64,000 nucleotides of DNA from Pirellulaceae bacterium. Lineage in GTDB: Bacteria > Planctomycetota > Planctomycetia > Pirellulales > Pirellulaceae. The notes beneath the pieces are model-generated. The model made no database searches. It was not told where the DNA came from and worked only from the letters and a program-made list of their open reading frames with translations. Positions within the stretch are counted from its first letter, which is position 1; every line of letters starts with the position of its first letter. The position numbers and the translations under genes are program-made. Shown in pieces: positions 47,301-57,100 of this stretch. The stretch is from the NCBI GenBank assembly GCA_029243025.1, contig JAQWSU010000034.1, positions 1-64,000 of the forward strand, read 5' to 3'.

Positions 47301-48411
47301 TGAGGCCATACGTCTCACGTTGGTTCGCATTCTGACGTCTCCGGCTTTTCTCTATCATCAAGAGTCACCAAACGCTGGACACGAGCCCAGTCCCGTTTCA
47401 AACGAACAGCTTGCCAACCGACTGAGTTATTTCCTCTGGTCGTCCCTTCCCGATTCAGCGCTGCTGCAAACAGCTTCCGCAAATCGGTTAACAGAGGATA
47501 CGGTCTTAGTAGGGGAAACTCGCCGCATGTTGCAGGACCCACGTACTCGTCGACTGGCGATCCACTTTGCCTGCCAATGGCTTCACGTGCGAGACTTTGA
47601 CCTCAACATCGAAAAAAATGAAATACTCTATCCGCAGTTTTCGAAACTAAAATCAGCGATGTACGAGGAAACTGTTCGATTCTTTGAAGACATGTTTCGT
47701 AACAATGGCTCAATCCTTGACCTGCTCGATGCGGACCATACGTTTTTAAATGCGGAATTAGCACAACATTACGGCATCCCCAACGTAGACGGAGAGGAAT
47801 GGCAACGGGTCGACGGACTGCGTCAATTCGAACGCGGTGGAATCCTGGGAATGGGAACTTTCCTGGCGAGCCAATCGAGCGTCTCTCGAACCAGCCCCAT
47901 TCTGCGTGGCAATTGGATTTTCGAAACGCTTCTCGGTGAACGTTTACCGCGTCCTCCACCAAATGTGCCCCAAATCCCAGAGAAACTACCGCCAAATCTG
48001 ACCGCCCGACAAATGATCGAGCGACACAGTTCCGAAGCCGCCTGTGCAAAATGCCACCAGAAAATCGATCCCTATGGCTTCGCCCTCGAACAATTCGATA
48101 CGATTGGACGTTTGCGTCCTCAACGAGTTAACACCACCACGAAATTGGCCGATGAAACTTCTATTGAAAACGTTGATGCCCTCAGACAATACCTACTCAA
48201 GCAACGACGAGGAGCGGTAGTCGACCAATTCTGTCGGAAACTACTTGGATACGCGTTAGGCCGTTCGGTTCGTCTTTCGGATGAGCCGTTACTCGCAACA
48301 ATCAACCGTCAACTAGAAACCAATGACTGCCGTTTTTCAACGGCAGTCGAACTGATCGTAACTTCCCCCCAATTCCGAAAAATTCGGGGGCGTGAATTCG
48401 TCGCACCCTAG
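44308..48411 (+). CDS. DUF1587/1592/1588/1585/1595 multidomain exported protein with cytochrome-like motifs
   Basis: A 1367-residue planctomycete protein, long for its family. Signal peptide FALPIVISAILLASTAQA; cytochrome-like CNDCH (Cys48, Cys51, His52) and GEMPPAD. DUF1587 follows (RRLNNAEYTYTIRDITGL, DGAAGEGFTNTG). A large middle region of about 550 residues has beta-rich segments of unknown role. Then come DUF1595 (LANQAWRRPLSQKERQQL), DUF1592 (NRLSYFLWSSLPDSALLQ), DUF1588 (GGILGMGTFLASQSSVSRTS), a second CAKCH (Cys1246) with KIDPYGFALEQFD and DUF1585 (FCRKLLGYALGRSVRLSD). The DUF1552 gene, its usual partner, follows after 55 bases. Activity unknown; surface redox or glycan use is inferred. 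Confidence 0.93.
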   Translation: MKFIRFALPIVISAILLASTAQADPSAEFQALQQSYQATIRPLLSTYCNDCHSTEAKEGELDLQRFTTLDAIREDASVWQRVRTMLSNGEMPPADSEPLPPEQRKQLQLWVNTYLQAEAFANAGDPGPVVLRRLNNAEYTYTIRDITGLNALSPTREFPVDGAAGEGFTNTGISLSMSPSMLQKYLASAKEITNHLVLLPDGIAFSPHQSRRDRTDHLIGQIQSFYRKYTDHEGGSQVDLHGIKFATNQGGRLPLSRYLSATLEERDALTSGSTSIKQIASERDLSDKYLGLLWDKLQSEIDQREDPLMYNLQQQWKATQSPELLLARITAWQQALWSFNAIGHFGREDGPSSWMEPRTPITFKQIVNWQLPDVGDRDHVTFYLITGHAGDGVAEDVVVWKKPRLVAEGQPTLALSDLQGAEQRIHDTRQAMLGKIDFYLAAVTQIILEKSTANTAAQAFRIDPLLLNNWLDYLRAGGGPVTVQGHFTEQTLSVANYDFINGWGSNATPSIVANSSDQAVKIPGDAKPHAMLAHPSPTNFAAVGWQSPIDAHLTIEAIANDAHNAAGNGIEVAVQHRTSAFSGLLWKAILPEGGSGKMVPHTLRIRKGELISFLVGPHEGNHGYDLTQFNLIIREPTGQKRVWNLAADVSANLTESNPRNDNYGHEAVWHFFQGPVEEHFSAIPTTAVVPDKSLLSQWQNALTPTQQTQLASKIRKLALGAPPVEADSPNARLYRQLQSFPIPMDHPKVASSGSTDARFGHPPASESMSPSDLVVKAPSITEFRVPAQLAKNRNLVTEVVLDPTHGREGSVQVKVTQEKPGSIDAWPDVSLILTEGSDTHKRIQKGYAHFRELFPAALCYARIVPVDEVVTLALFHREDTPLKTLILKDQEAATLDRLWNQLLFVSQEPFQLAVAFEQISEFATQDRPDLVKAFRPTAQKIRERVEAFEQQLVATEPVHLESVIELANQAWRRPLSQKERQQLRDFYRTLRNEQFNHPEAIRLTLVRILTSPAFLYHQESPNAGHEPSPVSNEQLANRLSYFLWSSLPDSALLQTASANRLTEDTVLVGETRRMLQDPRTRRLAIHFACQWLHVRDFDLNIEKNEILYPQFSKLKSAMYEETVRFFEDMFRNNGSILDLLDADHTFLNAELAQHYGIPNVDGEEWQRVDGLRQFERGGILGMGTFLASQSSVSRTSPILRGNWIFETLLGERLPRPPPNVPQIPEKLPPNLTARQMIERHSSEAACAKCHQKIDPYGFALEQFDTIGRLRPQRVNTTTKLADETSIENVDALRQYLLKQRRGAVVDQFCRKLLGYALGRSVRLSDEPLLATINRQLETNDCRFSTAVELIVTSPQFRKIRGREFVAP

Positions 48412-48466
48412 CTCGACCATCTAATCTGTACCGTAATAACTCGCCCTCCGCTTTGGGAGACAAACG

Positions 48467-49771
48467 ATGGCTGCTCTTCATTTATCACGCCGCACCGTAT
48501 TACGTGGATTGGGTGTCAGCATTGCGTTACCGTGGCTCGAATCGATCCGTGCCTGGGGAGACAGCACCACGGGGCGCCGCGATTCCGATCAGGCCCCGAC
48601 ACGGATGGCCATTTTATTTTCCGGCTGTGGCTTTCACAATCGCGAGTGGTGGGCGAAAGGAGAGGGCGCCTCAATGGAATTGGGGAAGGTGTTGAAGCCA
48701 CTCGACGAATTTCGAGATCGCATGACTTTCATTCGCGGACTGTACAATGCGGAGGCATTGAAGGGGAACATCCACAGCTCTCAAACCGGAAACCTGTTAT
48801 CAGGCGCGCCCCTGGCAAGTGGCGGAACCATTCATTCCGGCACGAGTGTCGATCAGGTCGTCGCCAGGAGCCTTGCCGGCCAGACCAAACTTCCCAGTCT
48901 GGTACTTGGCTGCGAAAAAGCCAATCCGTCTGTCCACAAAAACTATTCCATGCTGTACAGCTCCCACATTTCCTGGAGCAGTCCAACAACCCCAACTCCA
49001 CTCGAAGTGTTCCCCGCACTCGCTTTTGACCAAATGTTCAAAGACAGCACACAACGGGGTGACCAAAGTGTGCTCGATGCAGTCCTCAACGACGCACGTG
49101 ATTTCCGCCGTGACATTAGCCGTCCCGACCAGCGAAAACTGGATGAATACCTGCAATCGGTTCGCGAAGTCGAACAACGAATTGAACGGGCCGGGACGCG
49201 AGGCGAACTTCAAGGCTGGCGACCCACCATGACGGAACCCAATATGGATCGGCCCCAAGACGGTTATCCCCAGAATATCGTCGAACACATGCGGCTCATG
49301 AGTGACATCCTGGTCCTCGCCTTCCAAACGGACACCACTCGGGTTTGCACACTCAAACTGAATAACGATCATGGAACTCTTCGCTTTCCCCATCTGGGCG
49401 TTGACTACATGATCCACCACCTGCTTTCTCACAACGATACGGATGACTGGCTGAAGGTCAACCAATTCTTCCTGGAGCAACTCGCGTACATCGCGAGACG
49501 CCTCGACGAGATCCAGGAAGGTGAGCGGACCGCACTCGACAATTCGATGCTGATGCTTTGCTCAAGCATGCTCAATGGCCACCACGACGCGACGCAGTTA
49601 CCCGTTGTGATGTTAGGAGGTGGCGGAGGCCGTATCCAGGGAGGCCGCAATCTGGATTACACCGGTAAATCAGACCGGCAGATGTGCCGACTCTATCTCA
49701 GCATGATGGACAAGATGGAAGTTCACCTCGACTCGTTCGGCGATGCCACCAAACCGCTGGACGAAGTCTAG
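48467..49771 (+). CDS. DUF1552 family exported protein
   Basis: A 434-residue protein with a GGGAGA ribosome site and a Tat-like signal (SRRTVLRGLGVSIALPWLES). The family body shows RMAILFSGCGFHNREWW, HSSQTGNLLSGAPLASGG, GTSVDQVVARSL and, near the end, VVMLGGGGGRIQGGRNLDY. DUF1552 proteins are found almost always next to DUF1592-type proteins, as here, and are probably exported as a folded partner. Catalytic role not established. Confidence 0.93.
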   Translation: MAALHLSRRTVLRGLGVSIALPWLESIRAWGDSTTGRRDSDQAPTRMAILFSGCGFHNREWWAKGEGASMELGKVLKPLDEFRDRMTFIRGLYNAEALKGNIHSSQTGNLLSGAPLASGGTIHSGTSVDQVVARSLAGQTKLPSLVLGCEKANPSVHKNYSMLYSSHISWSSPTTPTPLEVFPALAFDQMFKDSTQRGDQSVLDAVLNDARDFRRDISRPDQRKLDEYLQSVREVEQRIERAGTRGELQGWRPTMTEPNMDRPQDGYPQNIVEHMRLMSDILVLAFQTDTTRVCTLKLNNDHGTLRFPHLGVDYMIHHLLSHNDTDDWLKVNQFFLEQLAYIARRLDEIQEGERTALDNSMLMLCSSMLNGHHDATQLPVVMLGGGGGRIQGGRNLDYTGKSDRQMCRLYLSMMDKMEVHLDSFGDATKPLDEV

Positions 49772-49839
49772 GGTAAAACCCCATCGAAAACCAACGCTCA
49801 ACCGCACCACAATTCCTAGGCGATTGCTCCTAACGAATG

Positions 49840-50226
49840 TCAGTCTTGGGTTAGCATCTGCAAAGCCTCGTCGACCGAATCGGCATATTCGAATGGCGCC
49901 TTCGGGGAGTTTCGATTGATCAGCAATCGGGCCATATCAAACATCTCTCGTATCACCTGAGAAAGATTACAGAGGACAAGTCTTCCGCCAGCATCCTTCA
50001 CATGAGCCCGCAAACCAACATAAGGTAGGTAGCCGACGCTGGACATCATTTCAACCTTGCCTAAATCGACAATCACCTTGATGGCCGCTCTCTGCTTGAC
50101 GGCATCCATCAATTCTTGTTCCATTGAACGAGCCAGATCGTATTCCGTCACTCGTTCCAACAGGACGGTCAGCAGCAACACACCAGCCTGCTCGTCTACT
50201 CGGATATGTTCAAAAGCGTCAGCCAT
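49840..50226 (-). CDS. STAS-domain protein (anti-sigma factor antagonist type)
   Basis: A 128-residue cytoplasmic protein, started at 50226 (MADAFEHIRV) with GGAAGAG upstream; a 20-residue extension lacks similarity. The STAS fold is shown by GVLLLTVLLERVTE, KVIVDLGKVEMMSSVGYLPY with a phosphorylatable Ser in the MMSSVG loop, and GGRLVLCNLSQVIREMFDM. Partner-switching with an anti-sigma kinase is the usual mechanism. No kinase or phosphatase gene is adjacent, so its circuit lies elsewhere. Confidence 0.9.
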   Translation of the reverse strand: MADAFEHIRVDEQAGVLLLTVLLERVTEYDLARSMEQELMDAVKQRAAIKVIVDLGKVEMMSSVGYLPYVGLRAHVKDAGGRLVLCNLSQVIREMFDMARLLINRNSPKAPFEYADSVDEALQMLTQD

Positions 50227-50481
50227 ATCTCTTCCATTCTGAGGTTTACCTGTCAGGCTGGTCAATGCTGAAAGCATTACCGGCAATTCTACGATCTTTC
50301 ATCTCACCTAATTCGTATTCCTATCGCCTGTAGGCTTTCCCGATCCCTGAATTTGCATCCTGCCCTGACTTTTGCGATCGAGAGCACAGCTCGTCTGGAA
50401 ACAGTCACGTCGTTCCGATGCCGTCACTCTTCGCAGATCCTTGATTTGCCGCAGGAGGCGATCTGCAAATCAACGAAGTTT

Positions 50482-51353
50482 TCAAAACCAAAACCCTTTC
50501 CGCACCTTACGATGGCGAAAAGCATTTTCCAACAAGTTAGCGTCAAATTGTTCAGGCACCGTTCCTTCCGATGCATACAAATACAGAGCACCGATTACAA
50601 CCGCGTTCATGGCAGAGGAAACCAGCGAAACAGCAAGAATCCACAAAACTCCCAAGCCAATCGCAATCCCACCAACGATGAATTGTTGTGCTCCGAACGC
50701 CACCACACCCAAGACCATTGGAATGACACCCACCAGAGACGCCAGCAAGACAAACAAGCCGATCCCGACGTTCGCGACTAACGATTCCCCCCAAGTCGTA
50801 AGGACCGTTGGGCAGCCGCAATAGGCCCCGCTCGCTCGACAACGATAATCGGAACGACAAAATAGGTCATCGCCGACCAGGCCATGCCAACGAGACTGGC
50901 AATGATGGTACCGAGTCGTTCTGATTGAGATTCAATCACTTTGAGAATCAAACCGACGGTTGCTGAGACCAGGGCCCAACCAACGATCTGCGGCAGGCGG
51001 GCCACTGCGGCCGAAATCCCTTGGCGAATTGTGGGATCTCCACCACGAAACCGCGTAATTGCACTCGAAATAAGCGCTGTATTGAAAAAGATGATCACAA
51101 AATAATTAATGAAGTAATAGGCAAACAACACGATGCCACCAAGCATTTGCTGGGCGGTTGACATTTTGTTCGGATCGTCAGCCTTCAATTCGCCGAGTAT
51201 CCCCGTCGCCCAAAGCGGAACTGCAAAACTTCCCATCACACAGAGGCACGCAATTCCACTTAAGACCGGGAAAAGAACCAATTCCTTGTCCTGTTTTAAG
51301 ACGCGCCAACTTTCCATCGCTAGCGCCCAGCCATATTGAATACGTTGAAACAT
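50482..51353 (-). pseudogene. DUF6159-like membrane protein, frameshifted
   Basis: The upstream part (50778-51353) encodes an intact N-terminal half with MFQRIQYGWALAMESWRVL, VLFAYYFINYFVIIFFNTAL and PQIVGWALVSATVGLIL, then ends in a short odd tail (SLRLGGNR) at a TAG. In another frame the expected continuation resumes at once (TWGESLVANVGIGLFVLLAS) and runs to 50482, ending KVRKGFWF. A full protein would be about 290 residues, as in the DUF6159 family. The change sits beside a six-G run, so it could be a true frameshift, programmed slippage or a sequencing error. Six or more membrane segments; function unknown. Confidence 0.65.
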
Positions 51354-51486
51354 GCCAATCTCTCCGAGCCACGCCAATCAAATCCACGAACGGACCGGTG
51401 ATTATAGCGAGAAAGGGCGTATGTCTGCCAGCAGAGTTGCCATTGGCTCGACCGCCAATTTGTTACCGATAACACACGGGTCGCAG

Positions 51487-53904
51487 CTACTTAATCTCTA
51501 ACGTTTGCACTCGCTGATTCCGCCAAACCGTCACACTTCCGTCAAGACCCCTCTCGACTGCCGCCAAGAACAGCCTGACATCCGCGACAGGTTGACCAAC
51601 CTTCAACACAACGTCGCCTGGTTCCAATCCTATCTGTTGGGCAAAACTACCGGCCGCAACTTCTAAAACCATTACGCCTCGTACCTCAGCGAGACCCGCA
51701 GCAGATTTTTCGCCTTCCGTTTGTACATTCTTGACGAGCGCACCCTGCCATCGAGTTTTCATACTGCGTTTATGGGGCGAAAGCACCTTCGATTGTCCCC
51801 AGCCCTCGTTGATGATCTCTAGCTCCTCGGGTGATCCAGGCAAGACAGGAGTTCTGACGATTGCCCGTAACCGTTCGGACTGCACCCCAAACCCACTCAT
51901 CTCAAAATTCGCAAAGCCCCCCTGCCGCGCCGGTGATTCTTTTTTGACGCGATAATCGGCCACCGCCGGCTTCACAAAAAGCGCGTCACCTACCTTGGAC
52001 CGCAGGTCGGCCTGCGTCAACCGTTGTAATTCTTCCGCTGGTCGCAACTCAGCTTCATCTTGGTGAAAAAAGTTCCCGTCGATCTGAGACCCGTAGTTGC
52101 CGACTTTCATACCCGCGGGTGCATAGGGAGCAAACACAATGTTGTTTCGGAAGCTTGTGCCGTTCGATCGGTACCAGACGTGTGGATGGAACGTGTTGTT
52201 CACCAACACATTGTTTTCCACAATGCGCTCATAACCTTCCCGCAGTTTTATACCGCCACTTAAACAAAGATTATTGTAAATGTGATAATTACTCGACCCA
52301 TCATCCAGATCGATGTCCCAGCCTCGATCACAGCGCCATCGATTGTTTCGCAACACGGTTGTTTCCACTGCATCCCATCGATACATTTCCGGAAACTGCG
52401 CCAACCACTTTTCAGTTTCTTCTCGTTGCGGGTGCCAGAACCGATCGCGTCCCCAAGAGTTGAACGAGCCATGATCACCTGTCTCCTTCACGGTATCAAA
52501 CACGTCACAATACTCGATAAGATGTCCGCCGAACGCCCCATCACAAATATTGATCCCAGCTCTGGGAACATCATAAATACTGCAATGCTGCACCGTGATT
52601 CCAGCGGCCATGCAGAGATTAACGCCTGCTGTTTGTTTTTCAAAGCGACCATTTCGCGTCAGCAGGCAGTCGACAACCGTGCAGTCGCGGGGATAATCAT
52701 CTGTTTTCGGACCGGCTTTCCGATCCATTTGGTGAAGTTTATTTTTCTGATGATAATTATAAAGAGGCGAGCGCAGCGCCTGCGGATTCCCAACAAAGGA
52801 AATCGAACTCGCGCCTGCTTCCCGTACTTGGGTTTGCGAAATTTTAATGCGGCGATTGTATCCATTCACAAAAATACCGTTACTTCCCACTTGCTGGATC
52901 GTGCATCCAACCACGTCACAATCCTCGGCGCCATCAAACATCACGGCTCCACCTCGCCATGTGGTCCAATCGCTGCGAAGCAAGGGTTCGCGGTTTTTCA
53001 TAAACGTGCGAGCTGTGTGAGTCAATGTCAGTCCATGTAGTGTGATGTGGTGTACGGGTGTTTTTTGATCACCACGAAACACAATTAACTGTTCAAGCTG
53101 CACCGCCTCGACGTGCGCTTTCCGCATGTCGACTCCCAAGGGAGGAAATAAATACAGTCGATGCAACTTACTATCGTGAAACCATTCCCCAGGTGCATCG
53201 AGTTCTTCGAAAATATTCTCAACGAACCGATGCTCAGCATGAGGCATCGACTTGCGGTTGTTCTGCCACCCTCCCTCATAGCGAATCCCACCTTCTGAAT
53301 CAGATCCCGTGATCCGATAATGCATGTCACCCCAATGGCTATTGTGCATCGCATGAAAAAACCCACCGGTCGGGTCCCCCCAACGACCCGCACGTGTTGG
53401 GCTAATGCAATCCGCTGCTACTCCATTGAAATACTGGGCCGTAGAGTCAAAGTTCGGATAGCGTGCCATCGGCAAGCGCTGTCCATTAACAAAGAGTTGA
53501 TCGGTGTTGAAGTCGGGTGGAACGGCCACTTGCAGAATCTGACCATCGAACGGCTTCCAACTCAGCTGCAACTGACTTCCACCACTGAGCACCGGGCTTT
53601 CTCCGGGATACGGCTGCCACTTGACGGGTCGCTGCTCCGTCCCAGAGTCGATGGATTCCAACTTCAGCGTGTCACCCAAATAATGCGTACCGCCGCGCAG
53701 ATAAATATCAACCGACTGATCTCGAATCGTACGTGCGACGTCCCGAGCCCGATGCAGAGTCGCTAACGGTTGACCGAGCGTGCCGGGATTCCCATCCGCT
53801 CCCGCAGGATCAACATACAACTCGGCAGCCGTGCCACCCTGGGCGACGAACATTAACAAAAACAACAGCCGACAGCTTTTCATGGCATTCATCCCATTGA
53901 TCAT
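51487..53904 (-). CDS. Exported right-handed beta-helix protein with C-terminal PDZ domain
   Basis: About 805 residues. The signal peptide is SCRLLFLLMFVAQGGTAAE; the start is uncertain among ATGs at 53904, 53892 and 53883. ELYVDPAGADGNPGTLGQPL is the typical opening of pectate-lyase-like beta-helix proteins. Parallel beta-helix repeats follow (CDVVGCTIQQVGSNGIFVNG, TVVDCLLTRNGRFE, ITVQHCSIYDVPRAGINI, ERIVENNVLVNN). The last 70 residues form a PDZ domain (VMVLEVAAGSFAQQIGLEPG, DVVLKVGQPVADV). Beta-helix proteins of this group cleave or bind polysaccharides; the PDZ may dock a partner. Upstream, the FG-GAP genes lie on the same strand, about 275 bases away. Confidence 0.9.
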   Translation of the reverse strand: MINGMNAMKSCRLLFLLMFVAQGGTAAELYVDPAGADGNPGTLGQPLATLHRARDVARTIRDQSVDIYLRGGTHYLGDTLKLESIDSGTEQRPVKWQPYPGESPVLSGGSQLQLSWKPFDGQILQVAVPPDFNTDQLFVNGQRLPMARYPNFDSTAQYFNGVAADCISPTRAGRWGDPTGGFFHAMHNSHWGDMHYRITGSDSEGGIRYEGGWQNNRKSMPHAEHRFVENIFEELDAPGEWFHDSKLHRLYLFPPLGVDMRKAHVEAVQLEQLIVFRGDQKTPVHHITLHGLTLTHTARTFMKNREPLLRSDWTTWRGGAVMFDGAEDCDVVGCTIQQVGSNGIFVNGYNRRIKISQTQVREAGASSISFVGNPQALRSPLYNYHQKNKLHQMDRKAGPKTDDYPRDCTVVDCLLTRNGRFEKQTAGVNLCMAAGITVQHCSIYDVPRAGINICDGAFGGHLIEYCDVFDTVKETGDHGSFNSWGRDRFWHPQREETEKWLAQFPEMYRWDAVETTVLRNNRWRCDRGWDIDLDDGSSNYHIYNNLCLSGGIKLREGYERIVENNVLVNNTFHPHVWYRSNGTSFRNNIVFAPYAPAGMKVGNYGSQIDGNFFHQDEAELRPAEELQRLTQADLRSKVGDALFVKPAVADYRVKKESPARQGGFANFEMSGFGVQSERLRAIVRTPVLPGSPEELEIINEGWGQSKVLSPHKRSMKTRWQGALVKNVQTEGEKSAAGLAEVRGVMVLEVAAGSFAQQIGLEPGDVVLKVGQPVADVRLFLAAVERGLDGSVTVWRNQRVQTLEIK

Positions 53905-54121
53905 GACATCTTCAATTCGGCGAATTCTAACAAGAATGTCCACGTGATGCAGTCTTATCTGCAATTAGCTACAGGGAGCACAACAATCAAATCAACGATC
54001 GGTCCATCTATCCTCACCCTCACATTGCTCCAGATCACCGAAGGGGTAAAGCGGAAAGATTCCGCCCAGGACACAACCGACCACTGAACCGGCGGAGAGC
54101 ACCCCTCGCACCATTTACAAA

Positions 54122-54136
54122 CAGCGGTTACCGCTG
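54122..54136 (-). terminator. Hairpin downstream of the FG-GAP lipoprotein gene
   Basis: CAGCGG-TAA-CCGCTG is a perfect 6-bp stem with 3-base loop on the minus strand, 45 bases after the stop, followed by TTTGT. A weak terminator candidate. Confidence 0.35.
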
Positions 54137-54180
54137 AGGAGAATCAGACCCGTAAATGTTCTACCGAAACCAGCTTTAAC

Positions 54181-57100
54181 TTATTCGCTGGCGGCATCAG
54201 AATTCGTCTGTGAACTTTGATTTTGTTCGATTTTGATCGAACGGTCCGATTCGGTCATCGGTGTGGTGGTCGTCGTTCCATCTGGCCAACGTACCACAAT
54301 CTGCTCCAAACGACGTTGGGAGTCAGAGGTAAAAAACAGCGTGGGCGGTGATTGAGAAAGGTAGCCACCACCAGCGGAAAGTTCATTGGTAACAACTGGG
54401 CCTTGGCTATAGTGTGCGATCACCTTGGCCCCAATCGCCCTCGGATTACCTGCCGAACCAAGCAGCCGCACAGCAGTCCACTTCTGTTGTTCTGGTGCAA
54501 CGCGATGAAAGACATAAACGGGTCCATCATTGGTCGCAATACATAATTCTGGGCAAGCATCACCATTCATATCCACGCGACATAACGAAGTCGCATCTCC
54601 AGGCACTACAATACCACTTTGATGGGCAGGCAGTGGGACAAACCGTCCATTACCTTGACCGATCAGAAGCAAGCTCACTCCTCCATCCGCACGTCCCGTC
54701 TCAGCCTGTGGTCCAAAAAAGTTTTGTGCCACAACAAGATCTGCGAAGGCGTCGCCATTCGCGTCACAAACAGAAAGTCCAAAAATTGGCGCTACCTGGG
54801 CCATGACGGGCAGCGGAACAAATTCAAAATTGTCATTTCCTTGATTCAACCACACCCCACTGCTCAGTAACGTGGCTTCGTATCGATGTGCCGACGTCAG
54901 TTTCGATTCCGTATAGATTTCGTCAAGTGAAGCGATGGCAAAGTCATGAAATCGAGTAAATTTATCACCTAAAAACGGCATTGCATTGGTTGAGCAACTC
55001 TTCCCTCGGACCGGAAAGAGCGTTTCATCTTCGAATTCAGCTTCGACCAAATGAAATTGTCCCGATTGTTCAAAATCACCGTAATACAACAAGGCAGGCT
55101 GTTCGGCACTGGCATGATATTTTGTATTCCAGCCTTGATTCCCCACCGCGTAATCGAGATCCCCATCATTGTCGAAGTCATGGGGGATCACACTATTGAA
55201 CCAGCCAGACGTGCCCTGGAACGCACGCTGCGTTTGCTCGAGTCGTCCTTTCTGATTGCCAAATCGCATAACGGGCCCCCACTCGGTGGTGACAATCAAA
55301 TCGATCCATTGATCGCCGTCACTGTCTGACCACAGGGCACTCGTAACGAGGCCAGGGCGCACCAAACCCGGTGCTAAATCGGCAGTCACATCAAGAAATT
55401 TCCCCCCATTGTTTTGCAGCAAATAGCTTCGAGGCGAAAGCGGATACTTTCCTGGGACCACGCGCCCACCCACAAACAAATCCAGATCTCCATCACGATC
55501 GAAATCCGCAGCAGCTACAACGCTACCGCTGGTCTTCATAGCAGGCAGCGTCTCTCGGGGCGCTCGTTCAAATCCTCCTTGACCATCATTTAGATAGAGT
55601 CGGTCATGCAAGATTTCGTCACCGGGCTCGCATTCAACTCCGCCGCTGACGATGTAGAGGTCCAAATCGTTGTCACCATCAGAATCGAAAAAGAGGGGGG
55701 CCATATCCTCGACCGATGCTTCTTTACTCCAGGGCCCCGCCGATTTTTCCAGGAAACCTCCCTGCCCATCATTGATCAAGAGTCGACCGGCTTGCCCCGA
55801 CGCTCCTGCGACGAAAAGATCATCATCTCCGTCCGCATCGACATCCGCCCACGCCATCCCCGGGCCCAACTGAGAGAGTTGATTCGGCAGCAGCGGCTGT
55901 CGAGCATAATCATTGAATGGCGTCTCTTCGTGCTGGACGTGGGCAAGTAACGGAACCGATTGAAACAGTGCCTCCTGCTTGGACACCGAAGGCTTTCTAC
56001 CCAAAGATTTTGTTGAGGTTTCCGTGACGATGTAAAATTGGTCGACCGGCAAATCACCGTAGATTTGACGGTGCCCGTTTGGCCAAATCACTTCGAGTTC
56101 TTCCACGCGTTCGCATTCGCCAACACCAAAATGGACCAGCGGTTGATTGGAAGCCATAAAGCCCTGGCAATTGGAGAGCTGGCGCCATTGCATCCCATCG
56201 GACGTCTTAATACCTACGGTGGCACCCAATCCAAATCGGTTATCCGTTTCGCCCTGTAACCGCAAGGTAATTCGGTGGCTATCGGATGTTTGATTTCGAT
56301 AGACCGCCGGAGCTTCCTCGGCATTGTTAACAATCACATCGAGATCGCCGTCGCAATCCAGATCGCCTAAGGCGGCGCCGTAGCTGACTCGTGCCTCGCC
56401 CAGACCCCACTGCCCTTTCATATCTTCGAACCGCAGATCCCCCGTATTCCGAAAGGCCAAATTCGGATCTCGTCTTTGGGGCGAATCAAGCCAGACTTGA
56501 ATTTTTTCCGCCTCGGTTTTGGCTTGATTAGAAAGATTACGCAAATCACTGTTGGTCCAATCCCTGTTCATTCCATTCGTGACAAATAGATCGACCCAGC
56601 CGTCTTCGTCCAGGTCGGCGAACTTAAGAGACCAGGTCCAATCCGTATTTGCGACACCAGCCAATTGGGCGATTTCCATGAAACGATCAGTACCTGTGTT
56701 TAAATAGAGCGCGTTTCGCATGTACTGTCGGGGAGTTGGATGAGTCAAAAACCAACTTGTGGTTGACATGTCCCCCATCGAGGCCTTCTGCTTGTAATGA
56801 CTGGTCCCCGACATATCAGATCCCATCAGATCAAACCATCCATCATTGTTGATATCGGCCACATCCGACCCCATTGAATACCAGGGCGTGTGTGGTAAAG
56901 CCTTTGGAGCCACATCGGTGAACGTGCCATCACCATTGTTTTGATAGAGTTGGTCCGGACTGTAAAAATCATTCGACACATAAAGATCCAGGTGACCGTC
57001 CTGGTTGAAATCCCACCAATTAGCGGACAATCCCCAATAGGGGCCCACGAGTCCCGCATCGCGACTCACATCGGTAAACGTTCCATCCCCTTCGTTTCGA

